Below are positions 42,600 through 52,292 of a DNA stretch of 64,000 bases, in pieces. The notes beneath the pieces were generated by a model, which was not told the origin of the DNA, did not search any database, and saw only the letters and a list, made by a program, of their open reading frames with translations. The position numbers and the translations under genes are program-made. Numbering within the stretch: the first letter of the stretch is position 1; every line of letters starts with the position of its first letter. The stretch is from assembly GCA_016927865.1 (NCBI GenBank), contig JAFGLU010000132.1, positions 18,022 to 82,021 on the forward strand, in the 5' to 3' direction. The DNA is from Anaerolineaceae bacterium. GTDB lineage: Bacteria; Chloroflexota; Anaerolineae; Anaerolineales; Anaerolineaceae.

Positions 42600-43370
42600 A
42601 TGTGGCACAGGCTTCACCCAGGGCAAAAGGCGCTGCTGGAGGTTGGCATCCTCTTCCTTCCAGCCGTCCCCGCTTACCTCTGGATGTGGCCGAATGTTAC
42701 TGGCCCAGCCGCCGACATTGCCAACGTCGTCGTTTACTTATATGTTCTGGCAGGCGCGCTGTTCATCGGCCTGCGCCGCTGGAACTGGGACCAGCTTGGC
42801 ATCAACCGCCGCGGCATCTGGCTCAGCCTGGCCTACGGAGGCGTGTTCATCCTGGCTCGTTTACTCATCCTCCTGGGCGTGCAGTGGCCCGGCCAGCGCC
42901 CCGAGTTCACTTTTCTAGAAATACTGGGAAAAATCAGCTTCTACATTGGCCTGGTTGGTCTGGTCGAAGAATTTCTCCACCGTGGCTTGATCTATCGCGC
43001 TCTATTGGATTGGCGCGGAGAGCGTTGGGCAATATGGGGTTCCAGCTTCGCTTTTGTGCTCTGGCACGTTTTCGGTCACGGAGTGCTCATCGGTGCAACC
43101 ATGCTCTTCTTCGGCCTCATCTTCGCCCTGATTCGCAAGTTCGCTGGGGGAATTGTCGGTTTGATCCTGGTACACGGTTTGATCGACCTGGAAGCCATCT
43201 TCCTCGTCAACGTCTCCAACCAGGAACTCACCTCCAGCCGCTTTGAATTATCCAGCCCGGCCTTAATTCTGGCCGGACTGGGATTTCTCATCTTTTTACC
43301 ATTTGCTTTGTGGAAGCTCCATCCATACTTGGCGCGCCGCTTCCGCCAAGCCGCTCAAGGTAATTCGTAA
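42600..43370 (+). CDS. CPBP-family intramembrane metalloprotease
   Basis: The 256-residue protein has about seven to eight membrane segments and the CPBP (Abi) motifs. EEFLHRG lies near 123-129 (Glu-Glu-x3-Arg), followed by FVLWHVFGHG (His) and LVHGLIDLEA. These form the zinc-site of Rce1-like proteases, which process membrane proteins or peptides. It follows the patatin gene by 4 bp and overlaps the 3' end of the convergent M32 carboxypeptidase gene by 16 bp. The substrate is unknown. Confidence 0.88.
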   Translation: MWHRLHPGQKALLEVGILFLPAVPAYLWMWPNVTGPAADIANVVVYLYVLAGALFIGLRRWNWDQLGINRRGIWLSLAYGGVFILARLLILLGVQWPGQRPEFTFLEILGKISFYIGLVGLVEEFLHRGLIYRALLDWRGERWAIWGSSFAFVLWHVFGHGVLIGATMLFFGLIFALIRKFAGGIVGLILVHGLIDLEAIFLVNVSNQELTSSRFELSSPALILAGLGFLIFLPFALWKLHPYLARRFRQAAQGNS

Positions 43371-44863
43371 AGCTCGCCGTACTTACCGCGCAAATGCGCG
43401 ATATACGGATCAATCACCATCGGGCCGCCGGTGGCCTTCTCCACAATCTCATTGGCGGTGTATTTGCGCCCGTGACGGTAAATGTGTTCGCGCAGCCAGC
43501 CATACAGGGTTCCAAACTTCCCGCCTTCAATTTCGGCAGGGATTTGAGGGTTGTCCCGCACCGCCTGATTAAAGAACAGCGCGCTCATGATATTCCCCAG
43601 GGTATATCCCTGGAAAGCTCCGCCAATCAGCCCGGCATACCAGTGTACGTCCTGCATGCAGCCATCCCGGTCGTCTTCGGACGCAACCCCCAGGTCGCTG
43701 CGATACCGCTCGCGCCAGGCATCCGGCAAATCCTTCACCGCCAGCTTGCCTTCCAGTAAGTCCATTTCTAGATCGAAGCGGATCATCACGTGCAGATTGT
43801 AGGTCAACTCATCAGCATCCGTGCGGATCAGCGAGCGCTGCACCTTGTTAACTGCCCGATAGAACGTATCCAGCGAGACGTTTCCTAACTGAGCGGGGAA
43901 GTGCTTCTGCGCGATCGGGTAGTAATGCGTCCAAAAGCCCCGGCTGCGCCCAACCAAGTTTTCCCACAGCCGCGACTGGCTCTCATGCACGCCGGCCGAG
44001 GTTCCGCTCGCCAAATGGGTTCCCTCATACGACTGATCCACACCCTGTTCATACATGGCATGCCCCGCCTCATGCACAATCGAGAAGAACGAATCGTTAA
44101 AATCCTTCTCCTGAATGCGTGTGGTGATGCGCACGTCGTTGATCGAAAATCGGGTGGTAAAGGGATGCGGCGATTGGTCCAACCGCCCATTTTCAAACTG
44201 ATAGCCGATCTGCGCGGCCACTTCGCGTCCAAAAGCTAATTGTGCCTCCGGCGCGTAATACAACTTCAAACACGAATCGTCTGCCAGAGGCTGGTTGGTC
44301 ACGGCCTGCACCAACGGGACCAGTTCCTTGCGCAGCTCGGCGAAAATGTGCCGGATTTCAGCCGTCTTCATACCGTAATCGGATAGATCGATAAGCGGAT
44401 CACCGATGGCTTCATAACCTGGGAAGTATTCTGCGAACTGCCGGCTGAGATCCAGCGTTTTCTCTAGCTTTCCTTGTACTGCCGCAAAGTCATTCTTCGG
44501 ACGTGCTTCGGCCCAGGCCTGATATGAATCCGCCATGTGCTCATACAGTCGCCCGATGAACTCCGGCGGAATTTTCACCACCTTGTCATAATCACGCTTG
44601 GCCACCAGGATAAAGCGAGCGTCATTGGAATCGGGGTCCAGACTCTCGGCGTATGGCAGCAAATCATCTAGCAGTTTTCCCAAGGCCGGGTCCGTCATCT
44701 TCTCCTGTGAAATTTTCGCCAAGGTTGCCGATTGCCGACCACGCGCAGCCGCCCCACCACCCGGCATCCACGTATTTTGGTCCCAACCCAACACCGCGTT
44801 CGCCATATCGATGTCCGCGATTTCAGCCAGCCGTGCTTTCAGTTCTTGAAGTTTGCCTTGCAT
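43355..44863 (-). CDS. M32-family carboxypeptidase (Taq type)
   Basis: The 502-residue cytoplasmic zinc metallopeptidase removes C-terminal residues from peptides. The HEXXH site is HEAGHAMYEQG near 264. Also present are the family blocks DIDMANAVLGWDQNTWMP at the N-terminus, DVRITTRI, GVHESQSRLWENLVGRS and YNLHVMIRFDLE. The start is the ATG at 44863, 6 bp after AGGAG; twelve more in-frame codons upstream are rejected. Length is typical for the family. Confidence 0.93.
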   Translation of the reverse strand: MQGKLQELKARLAEIADIDMANAVLGWDQNTWMPGGGAAARGRQSATLAKISQEKMTDPALGKLLDDLLPYAESLDPDSNDARFILVAKRDYDKVVKIPPEFIGRLYEHMADSYQAWAEARPKNDFAAVQGKLEKTLDLSRQFAEYFPGYEAIGDPLIDLSDYGMKTAEIRHIFAELRKELVPLVQAVTNQPLADDSCLKLYYAPEAQLAFGREVAAQIGYQFENGRLDQSPHPFTTRFSINDVRITTRIQEKDFNDSFFSIVHEAGHAMYEQGVDQSYEGTHLASGTSAGVHESQSRLWENLVGRSRGFWTHYYPIAQKHFPAQLGNVSLDTFYRAVNKVQRSLIRTDADELTYNLHVMIRFDLEMDLLEGKLAVKDLPDAWRERYRSDLGVASEDDRDGCMQDVHWYAGLIGGAFQGYTLGNIMSALFFNQAVRDNPQIPAEIEGGKFGTLYGWLREHIYRHGRKYTANEIVEKATGGPMVIDPYIAHLRGKYGELYELP

Positions 44864-44945
44864 CGAATGCTCCTGAACAAAATCCGAGTCTCTGTCCAAT
44901 TATAAACCTTGTACTTGCGCTCCCGCCTGAGCAATTTCGGGTTCT

Positions 44946-45043
44946 CTGGAGTTGCCGTGGTAGGAAACGCATTTAGGGGTATGTGAGTGGCTTCGCCACT
45001 CACATACCCCTAAATGCGGATTTCACCACGCCAATTCCCAATG
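44946..45043. repeat. Palindromic element B1, 24-bp perfect stem with TTC loop
   Basis: Positions 44968-44991 pair exactly with 44995-45018 around TTC (tip GCTTCGC). The outer arms near 44953-44967 and 45019-45034 (TGCCGTGGTAGGAAA with TTTCACCACGCCA) also pair imperfectly. The right arm recurs at 2151-2180. It lies between divergent genes, so it is not a terminator for either. Confidence 0.88.
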
Positions 45044-45057
45044 ACCACAAAATCGGC

Positions 45058-45088
45058 TTGACAATTCACTTCCAGGTTAAGTTATACT
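45058..45088 (+). promoter_or_regulatory. Possible sigma-70 promoter of the cyclase/NB-ARC gene
   Basis: A consensus TTGACA (45058-45063) is followed 18-19 bp later by TTATAC/TATACT (45082-45088). The spacing is slightly long. The leader before the TTG start at 45152 would be about 60 nt. Confidence 0.5.
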
Positions 45089-45151
45089 GAAACTGGCGTG
45101 GATTGATTACGTCCCACCCGTTACCCATCAGTTCAACGGATTAAGCACCTC

Positions 45152-47740
45152 TTGGAATCACCTTCCCTACCTACCGGCACGGTAACCTTCTTATTTACCG
45201 ACATTGAAGGCAGCACCCCGCTCTGGGAAAGCCGCCCCAATGAAATGTCGGCTGCCCTGCAAATCCACAACACCGTGATGCGCCAGGCCATCCAGGAACA
45301 CGGCGGGATGGTCTTCAAGGTCGTAGGGGATGCCTTCCAGGCCGTCTTTTCCACCGCCGCACAGGCACTGCAAGCCGCAGTTGCAGCACAACGCGGTTTA
45401 TTGGCAGCCCCGTGGAACGAATTAGGCCCCCTGAAGGTCCGCATGGGTCTTCATACAGGTGAAGCAACGCTCGATCCTGGTGGCGACGAATATGCCGTCT
45501 CTCATTCCAAAAACCGCGTTGCGCGCATTATGTCCGCCGGCCACGGTGGCCAAATCCTGCTCTCAAAAGCCACGGAAGAATTATTGGGCAGTCAGGCTCC
45601 TTCCGGCATCACCCTTTCTGATCTGGGCGAGTATCATTTGAAAGGCTTGAGCCAACCTGAACATCTCTTTATGGTGCTCGCCCCCGACCTGCCTTCCGAT
45701 TTTCCTGCGCTTGCTTCCAGCGAGCCTCTTCCCAACCTGCCCGTTGCCGGCACCCCATTCTTCGGGCGCGAAGCAGAGTTGGAGCACATCGAGTCGCTGC
45801 TGGTTGACCCCGCCTGCCGATTGATCACGCTGGTAGGCATTGGGGGCACTGGAAAAACGCGTCTGGCCATAGAAGCCGCCAGCCGCAGCCATACCTACAA
45901 CAGCCGCGCCTATTTCGTAGCCCTGGCTTCCGCCACATGCCTTGGCGATATGCTCTCCGCTATAGCCGAGGCGGTACTCTACTCTTTCTTCGTCCAACCG
46001 GGTATGAGTTTGCCCGCCCGCGATGCGCAAACCCAACTCGCCCGCTACCTCACCGGCAAGACCGCCCTGCTCATCCTGGATAACTTCGAACAGCTTTCCT
46101 CATGCGCCGAATTTCTGGCCGAATTCATAACCGCTGTTCCTGGCGTGAAACTGCTTGTCACCTCCCGTGAGCGACTCAACCTGCCCGGCGAATGGGTCAT
46201 AGAGATCGGCGGTTTGTCCTTCCCCGTAGAACATGTCACCGCTGACGCTCTCCACTTTCCGGCTGTTCAACTCTTTCTGAAAGCCGCCGAACGAGTCGGT
46301 CATAAAAACGGCTCCGACTGGTCCTCCATCACACGCATTTGCCGTATGCTCGAAGGCACGCCCCTCGGCCTTGAGATGGCTGCCGCCTCGGTCAAACTGC
46401 TTTCCATTCATGAAATCGCCGACGAGATCGAGCGCAGCCTCGACTTTCTAAACGCCGGTTGGCGCAACGTTCCTGAGCGTCATCAAACACTACGGGCCGT
46501 CTTTGAAACCTCCTGGCAGCTTCTCACAACCGCCGAGCAAGATGCCTTTTGCCGGCTGGCTGTTTTCCACGGCGGCTTCCAGCGGGATGCCGCTATCATA
46601 GTCACCAAAGCCACATTGCCCGTTCTCTCCGTCCTGGTCGATAAATCCTTCATCCGCCGCAACGAATTGGGGCGCTTTGAAATTCATCCTGTCCTCAAGC
46701 ACTATGCCCAAGAAAAGCTTTTGGCCAACCCGGCTGCTCTCGCCAAAGTTCGCGCCGCGCACGCCCTCTTTTTCAGCGATTGGATCTGCCAGATGTTCGC
46801 CGGGCTGAAAGGCCGCGATCAAGCAGCTGCTCTGGCTGATTTAAGGTCCGAAACCCTCAACATCCGCGCCGCGCTGCGCGAACTCCTCCAGTTGGAAGAA
46901 TATGAACGTCTGGAGCGCATCTGCCCTGCCGTCATTCTGTTTTTCGAGATGAACAACCAGCGGGTTGAAACCAGGGAAATGCTCGCCATCCTGGCGGAAA
47001 TCGAGCAGAACCTCCGCTCCCGGTTGGCCTCACTTCCCGCTTCGCGACACAATGAACAGCACCTGTTCTTCAGCGGCTTGCTCGCCTTGATCCTCTCAGC
47101 CGTCCGCCATTTCTCGCTGGAAACCAGCCCTGAAGAGAAAGATGATCTGCTCATGGAGAGCCTCGAGCTAGCCAAATTCGTACCCGATACCATCACCAAA
47201 GCGTATACGCTCATTATGCTTTGCCGCGGCCCCGGCTTGGAATCAGATCAAAAGCTGGATTTGTGCCGGCAGAGTTTTGTGACTTTTAAAAAGAACAATG
47301 ACCGCTGGGGCGAAGCCCTCTCCCAGTTAATCTGGGCAGACGAGATGAACTTCAGCGACTTTGACTCCACCTTGGCTCAGGTCGCTTACCAGGCCAGCCT
47401 GGAAACATTCAACGCTGCCGGGAATCATTGGGGGCAGGCCTTATGCCTCAATGGCCTGATGGTGCTTGAACAAAAAGCAGACAATTACCAAGAAGCGCAG
47501 CGTCTTGGCAATCAAAGTGTCGAGTTGTTCAATGAGTTAAAGAACTTTGAACGCGTATCCTGGATTCACCACAGCATGGGAGAATTCGCCGTCGCGCAGA
47601 ATCACCCTGAAGATGCCTGTCGGCACTACGAAGCCAACATTACTTACTTCACTCATGTCGGAGATAACGAGCGCCGCATTCTATATGAAACCCTCCTGGC
47701 CCAGGTGGTTGAACAACTTTCCAGGAACGGGATATACTAA
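45152..47740 (+). CDS. Class III adenylate/guanylate cyclase fused to NB-ARC ATPase and TPR-like region
   Basis: The 862-residue protein has an N-terminal class III nucleotide cyclase domain (about 8-170). FTDIEGSTPLW and VGDAFQAVF supply the two metal-binding Asp residues. An NB-ARC/AP-ATPase follows (about 200-500): P-loop GIGGTGKTR near 230, Walker B LLILDNFEQL and the GLPL-type GTPLGLEMA. The rest is helical, TPR-like repeats. Such proteins are signalling regulators common in Chloroflexota and actinobacteria; no DNA-binding domain is visible. The start is a TTG with a weak ribosome site. It lies 80 bp upstream of the YesN/YesM pair on the same strand and may belong to the same regulatory circuit. 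Confidence 0.85.
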   Translation: MESPSLPTGTVTFLFTDIEGSTPLWESRPNEMSAALQIHNTVMRQAIQEHGGMVFKVVGDAFQAVFSTAAQALQAAVAAQRGLLAAPWNELGPLKVRMGLHTGEATLDPGGDEYAVSHSKNRVARIMSAGHGGQILLSKATEELLGSQAPSGITLSDLGEYHLKGLSQPEHLFMVLAPDLPSDFPALASSEPLPNLPVAGTPFFGREAELEHIESLLVDPACRLITLVGIGGTGKTRLAIEAASRSHTYNSRAYFVALASATCLGDMLSAIAEAVLYSFFVQPGMSLPARDAQTQLARYLTGKTALLILDNFEQLSSCAEFLAEFITAVPGVKLLVTSRERLNLPGEWVIEIGGLSFPVEHVTADALHFPAVQLFLKAAERVGHKNGSDWSSITRICRMLEGTPLGLEMAAASVKLLSIHEIADEIERSLDFLNAGWRNVPERHQTLRAVFETSWQLLTTAEQDAFCRLAVFHGGFQRDAAIIVTKATLPVLSVLVDKSFIRRNELGRFEIHPVLKHYAQEKLLANPAALAKVRAAHALFFSDWICQMFAGLKGRDQAAALADLRSETLNIRAALRELLQLEEYERLERICPAVILFFEMNNQRVETREMLAILAEIEQNLRSRLASLPASRHNEQHLFFSGLLALILSAVRHFSLETSPEEKDDLLMESLELAKFVPDTITKAYTLIMLCRGPGLESDQKLDLCRQSFVTFKKNNDRWGEALSQLIWADEMNFSDFDSTLAQVAYQASLETFNAAGNHWGQALCLNGLMVLEQKADNYQEAQRLGNQSVELFNELKNFERVSWIHHSMGEFAVAQNHPEDACRHYEANITYFTHVGDNERRILYETLLAQVVEQLSRNGIY

Positions 47741-47820
47741 AAGGGTACGCTGGTGGCATATTCACCACTTTCCCCGCTTGAACAGGCTGAATTTAATCGT
47801 TGTCTGAAGGCAGGTCCGTT

Positions 47821-49398
47821 ATGCCCTATAAAGTTATTTTTGTTGAAGACGAAATCGTTACCCGCGAAGGCATTCGCGATAACGTCGACTGGATAGCCTA
47901 CGGCTTTGAATTCTGCGGCGACGCCGCCGATGGTGAAATGGCCTTGCCATTGGTCCGGGCAATTAAGCCCGACGTCTTGATCACCGACATCAAAATGCCC
48001 TTCATGGATGGGTTGCAACTCGCCAAAATCGTCCGCGAGCGGATGCCTGGCGTCAAAATCGTCATCCTTAGCGGTCACGACGAATTCGAGTATGCGCAAA
48101 AAGCCATCGAGCTAGGCGTCACCGAGTATCTTCTAAAACCCGTCACCGTTCAAAACCTCCAGCAAACCCTCCAAAAAATCGCCACGCAACTCGACCTGGA
48201 ACGGCAAGACCAGGAAAATCAACACAGGCTGCGCGAGCAGCTTGAGGAAAACCAATCCCTGCTCAAAGAAAAGCTTCTCCTCAGGCTCATTGTCGGCGCC
48301 GTGTCGGCTTCAGATGCCATCGACCAGGGGCAGTCCCTGGGAATGGATCTCTCCGCGCGCTGCTATCGTGTCGTCATCCTCAAAACCGAACTGGATGACC
48401 GTTCTGAGGCATTTGACTACAGCGAATATGAACACGCCCGCGAAATCGTTCAACAGTTGGTCGGAAATAATCCAGACGTCTTCCTGTTTTCCAAAGATTG
48501 GGATGAATTGATATTGCTCATGAAGGGCAACATCCCCGAACACCTGGACGAAGACAAAGATCTACTCCTTTCACAAATCCAGAAAGCGCTCGGCGCCACC
48601 CGTTACCGTCTCGCCATTGGCGTCGGCGCAGTCCAGCACCGCATTGCAGACATCTCGCTCTCGTTCATCGAAGCCTTGTCCAAAGTGCAGAGTACCACCG
48701 AAGTTGACCCCCTCACCCCTACCATCATCGAGCAAGAATTGCTCAAGATGGACAAATCCGCCTGTGAAAACTACATGCGTTGCGGAAGCAAAGAAGAAAT
48801 TGCCGCCTTCTTTGAAAGCTACCTCTCCAAGCTCGACGAAGCTGCCCTCAAGTCGCCGCTGCTCAAAAACTACGTTTTTGTAGACGTTGTCTGTGCTGCG
48901 GTCAAGCTAATCGAGGAGTTGGGTGGTGAAGTCAACCAGGTCCTTCCCGAGTTAAACACCATCGAAACCACTCTAACGAAAATCCACACCCTCGACCAGC
49001 TCAAAGAACAGGTTCTAAGCATCCTCTCCGCCGCCATCGCCTTCCGCGACAGCCGCGCTTCCAGCCAGTATGTTGGCATGATCCGCCAGGCCAAGAGTTA
49101 CATCGAGCAGCATTATATAGATCCCGATCTCTCCCTCTCTGCTGTCGCCACTCATGTCAACCTCTCTCCCAGCCACTTTAGCATGGTTTTTAGCCAGGAA
49201 TGCGGGCAGACCTTCAAAGATTTCCTGACCGAAGTGCGCATCCAGAAAGCCCGGCAGCTCTTGCGCACAACCTCGCTACGCGCCATTGACATTTCACGCC
49301 AGGTAGGCTACAACGACCCCCACTACTTTAGCGCCGCGTTTAAAAAGAACACTGGCCTATCTCCCACTGATTTCCGCATTCGCAAGAAAGAGGATTAG
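47821..49398 (+). CDS. YesN-like response regulator with AraC-type DNA-binding domain
   Basis: The 525-residue protein has a receiver domain (1-120) with phospho-acceptor Asp56 (LITDIKMPFMDG), the acidic pair EDE at 9-11 and Lys in LLKPV. A long middle region (about 130-410) follows, then an AraC-type double helix-turn-helix (about 425-522: LSLSAVATHVNLSPSHFSMV, RAIDISRQVGYNDPHYFSAAFK). It forms the response half of a YesM/YesN-type two-component system that typically controls sugar ABC importers and glycosidases. The ATG at 47821 is preferred over a TTG seven codons upstream, with AAGGCAGG before it. The kinase gene follows 50 bp later. Confidence 0.92.
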   Translation: MPYKVIFVEDEIVTREGIRDNVDWIAYGFEFCGDAADGEMALPLVRAIKPDVLITDIKMPFMDGLQLAKIVRERMPGVKIVILSGHDEFEYAQKAIELGVTEYLLKPVTVQNLQQTLQKIATQLDLERQDQENQHRLREQLEENQSLLKEKLLLRLIVGAVSASDAIDQGQSLGMDLSARCYRVVILKTELDDRSEAFDYSEYEHAREIVQQLVGNNPDVFLFSKDWDELILLMKGNIPEHLDEDKDLLLSQIQKALGATRYRLAIGVGAVQHRIADISLSFIEALSKVQSTTEVDPLTPTIIEQELLKMDKSACENYMRCGSKEEIAAFFESYLSKLDEAALKSPLLKNYVFVDVVCAAVKLIEELGGEVNQVLPELNTIETTLTKIHTLDQLKEQVLSILSAAIAFRDSRASSQYVGMIRQAKSYIEQHYIDPDLSLSAVATHVNLSPSHFSMVFSQECGQTFKDFLTEVRIQKARQLLRTTSLRAIDISRQVGYNDPHYFSAAFKKNTGLSPTDFRIRKKED

Positions 49399-49448
49399 GT
49401 GTCAAGGATGTCCCTTTTACCGTTTAATGAGAAACTCGCGAGTTAACA

Positions 49449-51062
49449 GTGATTAAAGATACGGCTCACCCACCTCAAAAATCGATCTTGGCCAGGTTGC
49501 GCGCCGCCGCCCAATCCACCAGTAAATCCCCGCTCAAACACCTGGGCCGCTTCGCCGATACCATCGCCGGGATCAACTTATCCATTCGCGTCAAAATCTT
49601 CTTGTCCCTGTTCATCGTGATTCTCATCATGGGCACAGCCAACGCCATGCTGGTATCCCAGGTGCTGAGCTACAGCAGTCGCTACGATGCCATCATCACC
49701 AACATCACCACAGCCAACAGCATCGGCGGCAGCGTCAAAACCGACATCGACACAGAAATGTGGAAGATCGTCGCCGGTAAGGTAGACTTCAAAGATGGCA
49801 GCCAGTATGCGCTCATCGCCGAAGTCAACGCCAAGCTAGAAACGATGATGGCCAACACGGATTCGCCCAAAGCAAAAATCAAGCTCGAAAGCATTCGCCG
49901 CACCATGCTGACCATCACCGAATACGTCGATCAGATGGGTGTGCAGATTGAAAACAAAAGCACCGCTAGCGAAAACGAGGCCCTCCTCGAGAAAATTCAC
50001 TTTGCCACCTCCGTTCTGGAAGAGGTCATTCAGGATTACGCCATCTTCGAGGTCCGGCGCACTGAAAGCCAGTACCAGGTTATCCGGGCAGGCTTTGTCA
50101 ACTGGGAAATCCTGGCCATTGTGCTCATCAGCGCCGCCCTGGCCTTCTCAGTACTTGCCGCCTGGAGCCTCTCACGAAGCATCTACATACCCATCAAGAA
50201 GCTGCACGATGTGACCACCGTAATCACCAAAAACGACCTGCAAACCCTTGTCACCCGCGAAAACGTGGACGAGATCACCGAATTGGGCATGAGCTTCAAC
50301 ATCATGATCGGCAAGATCAAGGAGCTGCTAGACTCAAAAATCAAAGAGCAGGAAAACCTCAAGAAAGCCGAACTGCGCGCGCTTCAAGCCCAAATCAACC
50401 CCCACTTTCTATACAACACCCTCGACACCATCATCTGGATGGCCGAGGCCAAAAAGACCCGCCAGGTGGTAGAGATCGTCAGCGCGCTTTCCAGCTTCTT
50501 CCGCATCAGCCTTAGTAAAGGCATGGATTGGATCACCATCGGCGAAGAGGTCGAGCGCACCAACAACTATCTCACCATTCAGAAGATGCGCTACCGCGAT
50601 ATCATGGATTACCGCATCGAAATGGACCCCGATGTCGCCAACTTCACCGTTCTTAAGCTGATCTTGCAGCCGCTGGTCGAAAACGCCCTCTACCACGGCA
50701 TCAAAAACAAGCGCCAGGGCGGGGCTATTGTTGTCCGCGCCAAGCGCAAAGGCGCCAGCGAGATCCTGCTCGAGGTCGAAGATAACGGCATTGGCTTTAC
50801 CCCCGAAAAGCTGGCCCAACTACGCGCCGAACTGGCCGACGACTCGGGCGACATCAAAATGGAAAGCGGCTTTGGCATCGGCAATGTCAACAGGCGCATC
50901 TGGCTCTACTACGGCAGACCCTACGGCCTATCGGTGGAGAGCGAATATAACACCGGCACCCGCGTCACGCTGGTGATTCCTGCGGTTCCCGAAACAGGCG
51001 GCAACGGAAAAACCGCTGTACCCCTGCCCGAACCCGTGGACGCCGAAGGAAACCTGACATGA
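49449..51062 (+). CDS. YesM-like sensor histidine kinase
   Basis: The 537-residue kinase has membrane segments near 50-70 and 220-240 that enclose about 150 mostly helical extracytoplasmic residues, resembling a four-helix-bundle sensor. A HAMP domain follows (about 240-295). The His_kinase (PF06580-type) block comes next, with ALQAQINPHFLYNTLD (phospho-His near 318), and then a HATPase domain (LVENALYHGIKNK, VEDNGIGF, GFGIGNVNRR). The GTG start has no clear ribosome site; the palindrome AACTCGCGAGTT (49433-49444) precedes it. Its stop overlaps the start of the sugar-binding lipoprotein by 4 bp, suggesting that protein serves as its sensory partner. Confidence 0.9.
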   Translation: MIKDTAHPPQKSILARLRAAAQSTSKSPLKHLGRFADTIAGINLSIRVKIFLSLFIVILIMGTANAMLVSQVLSYSSRYDAIITNITTANSIGGSVKTDIDTEMWKIVAGKVDFKDGSQYALIAEVNAKLETMMANTDSPKAKIKLESIRRTMLTITEYVDQMGVQIENKSTASENEALLEKIHFATSVLEEVIQDYAIFEVRRTESQYQVIRAGFVNWEILAIVLISAALAFSVLAAWSLSRSIYIPIKKLHDVTTVITKNDLQTLVTRENVDEITELGMSFNIMIGKIKELLDSKIKEQENLKKAELRALQAQINPHFLYNTLDTIIWMAEAKKTRQVVEIVSALSSFFRISLSKGMDWITIGEEVERTNNYLTIQKMRYRDIMDYRIEMDPDVANFTVLKLILQPLVENALYHGIKNKRQGGAIVVRAKRKGASEILLEVEDNGIGFTPEKLAQLRAELADDSGDIKMESGFGIGNVNRRIWLYYGRPYGLSVESEYNTGTRVTLVIPAVPETGGNGKTAVPLPEPVDAEGNLT

Positions 51063-52048
51063 AAACGATGCGCGCACTCCTCGCCTTGTCAGCCCTTCTC
51101 CTATTGCTCGGAACACTCGGCTGCCAACCCACCCAAACTGTGGTCCCCCAGGCCACATCTCCCGTAAAAAAGACCTACGCCGACGTCATTATTGGCTACG
51201 CGCAACTTGGTGCCGAAAGCGAATGGCGCGCTGCTAACACCACCTCCATCAAAGAAACCGCCGATCAACTCGGCATCGAGCTGCATTTCCTTGACGCGCA
51301 GCAAAACCAGGATAAACAAATCGAAGCCGTCCGCAAACTCATCGTCCAAAAAGTGGACCTCATCGGCATCTCGCCCATTGTTGAAACAGGCTGGAGCGAA
51401 GTCTTCCAGGAAGCAAAAAACGCCGGCATCCCCATCATTTTGGTCGACCGGCGCGCCGCGGTGCAAGAAGACCTGTATGTGTCCTACCTGGGTTCAGACT
51501 TCTTGGAGGAGGGCCGCAATGCTGCCCGCGTGATGGCTGATCTTACTGGCGGAAAAGCCCAAATAGTCGAGCTGGTCGGCACCATCAACTCCGCCCCAGC
51601 CAACGACCGTTACCGCGGATTCCGCGAAATTCTGGCCGATTATCCCGAGATGGAAATCATCGCCTCCGAAACCGGCGATTTTACCCGTGCCCGCGGCCGC
51701 GAAGTGATGGAAAAATTCCTCAACGAGCACGGTTCCGAAATTACCGCTGTGTATGCGCACAATGACGATATGGCTCTAGGCGCCATCACAGCCATCGAAG
51801 AACACGGGCTCAAACCCGGCGTCGACATCAAAATCATCTCCATAGATGCTGCTCGCGGCGCATTTGAAGCCATGATCGCCGGCAAGCTAAACGCCGCCAT
51901 CGAATGCAACCCGCTTCTTGGTCCGCAGTTCTTCGAGCTGGCTCTCAAGGTGATCAATGGTGAAACCGTGCCCAAGTGGGTTCCCTCTGAGGAAGGCATC
52001 TTCTTCCCGTTTGATGCCGCCGAGATCCTGCCCACGCGTAAGTATTAA
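51059..52048 (+). CDS. Sugar-binding lipoprotein coupled to the kinase gene (YtfQ-like)
   Basis: The 329-residue protein has a lipoprotein signal (lipobox LGC near residue 22). A type I periplasmic-binding fold of the ribose/galactofuranose (YtfQ) group follows: IIGYAQLGAESEWRAAN, GISPIVETGWSEVFQEAKNA, IPIILVDRR, VYAHNDDMALGAI and IECNPLLGPQFFELAL. It is paralogous to the next gene product. The 4-bp overlap with the kinase stop makes it a likely periplasmic sensor for the kinase, like XylFII with LytS, rather than, or as well as, an importer component. A weak hairpin at 52118-52143 separates it from the second binding-protein gene. Confidence 0.85.
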   Translation: MKTMRALLALSALLLLLGTLGCQPTQTVVPQATSPVKKTYADVIIGYAQLGAESEWRAANTTSIKETADQLGIELHFLDAQQNQDKQIEAVRKLIVQKVDLIGISPIVETGWSEVFQEAKNAGIPIILVDRRAAVQEDLYVSYLGSDFLEEGRNAARVMADLTGGKAQIVELVGTINSAPANDRYRGFREILADYPEMEIIASETGDFTRARGREVMEKFLNEHGSEITAVYAHNDDMALGAITAIEEHGLKPGVDIKIISIDAARGAFEAMIAGKLNAAIECNPLLGPQFFELALKVINGETVPKWVPSEEGIFFPFDAAEILPTRKY

Positions 52049-52292
52049 CACCCGGTATTCCTCCCCAGGCAGTGCCCAGGCTTTGCCGTCCAAAATAATT
52101 TAACCACCATCCAAAGAAAACTGCTCAAATCCTGAAGCAGTTTCTTCTTATCGTCATAATAGATGACATTTCAAACCTACCACAAAAGAGAATGTATAGA
52201 TTTCTGCTCGGGGAAGTTGTATTGTATTGGTAGTATCCCGGGAACGTTCACAGAATCTCTATCCGCTAGACAATTTAATCAGGAGAAAGCAG
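52049..52292 (+). other. Intergenic region between the two sugar-binding protein genes
   Basis: The 244-bp gap holds a short hairpin (AAACTGCT 52118-52125 with AGCAGTTT 52136-52143, followed by CTTCTT), which may be a weak terminator. An AT-rich stretch (52150-52240) that probably carries a promoter for the importer genes follows. I could not assign -35 and -10 boxes with confidence. AGGAG lies 7 bp before the ATG at 52293. Confidence 0.5.

Noticed and set aside
41660..43370. Patatin plus CPBP protease as a CBASS or abortive-infection system
   Set aside because: No cyclic-nucleotide synthase or sensor domain lies next to them, and both families are common in housekeeping roles. The cyclase at 45 kb is a signalling class III enzyme in another transcription unit.
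44946..45043. Palindromes A1, A2 and B1 as transcription terminators or riboswitches
   Set aside because: They lie upstream of or between divergent genes, lack T tracts, and recur with shared arms next to unrelated genes, which fits dispersed repeats better.
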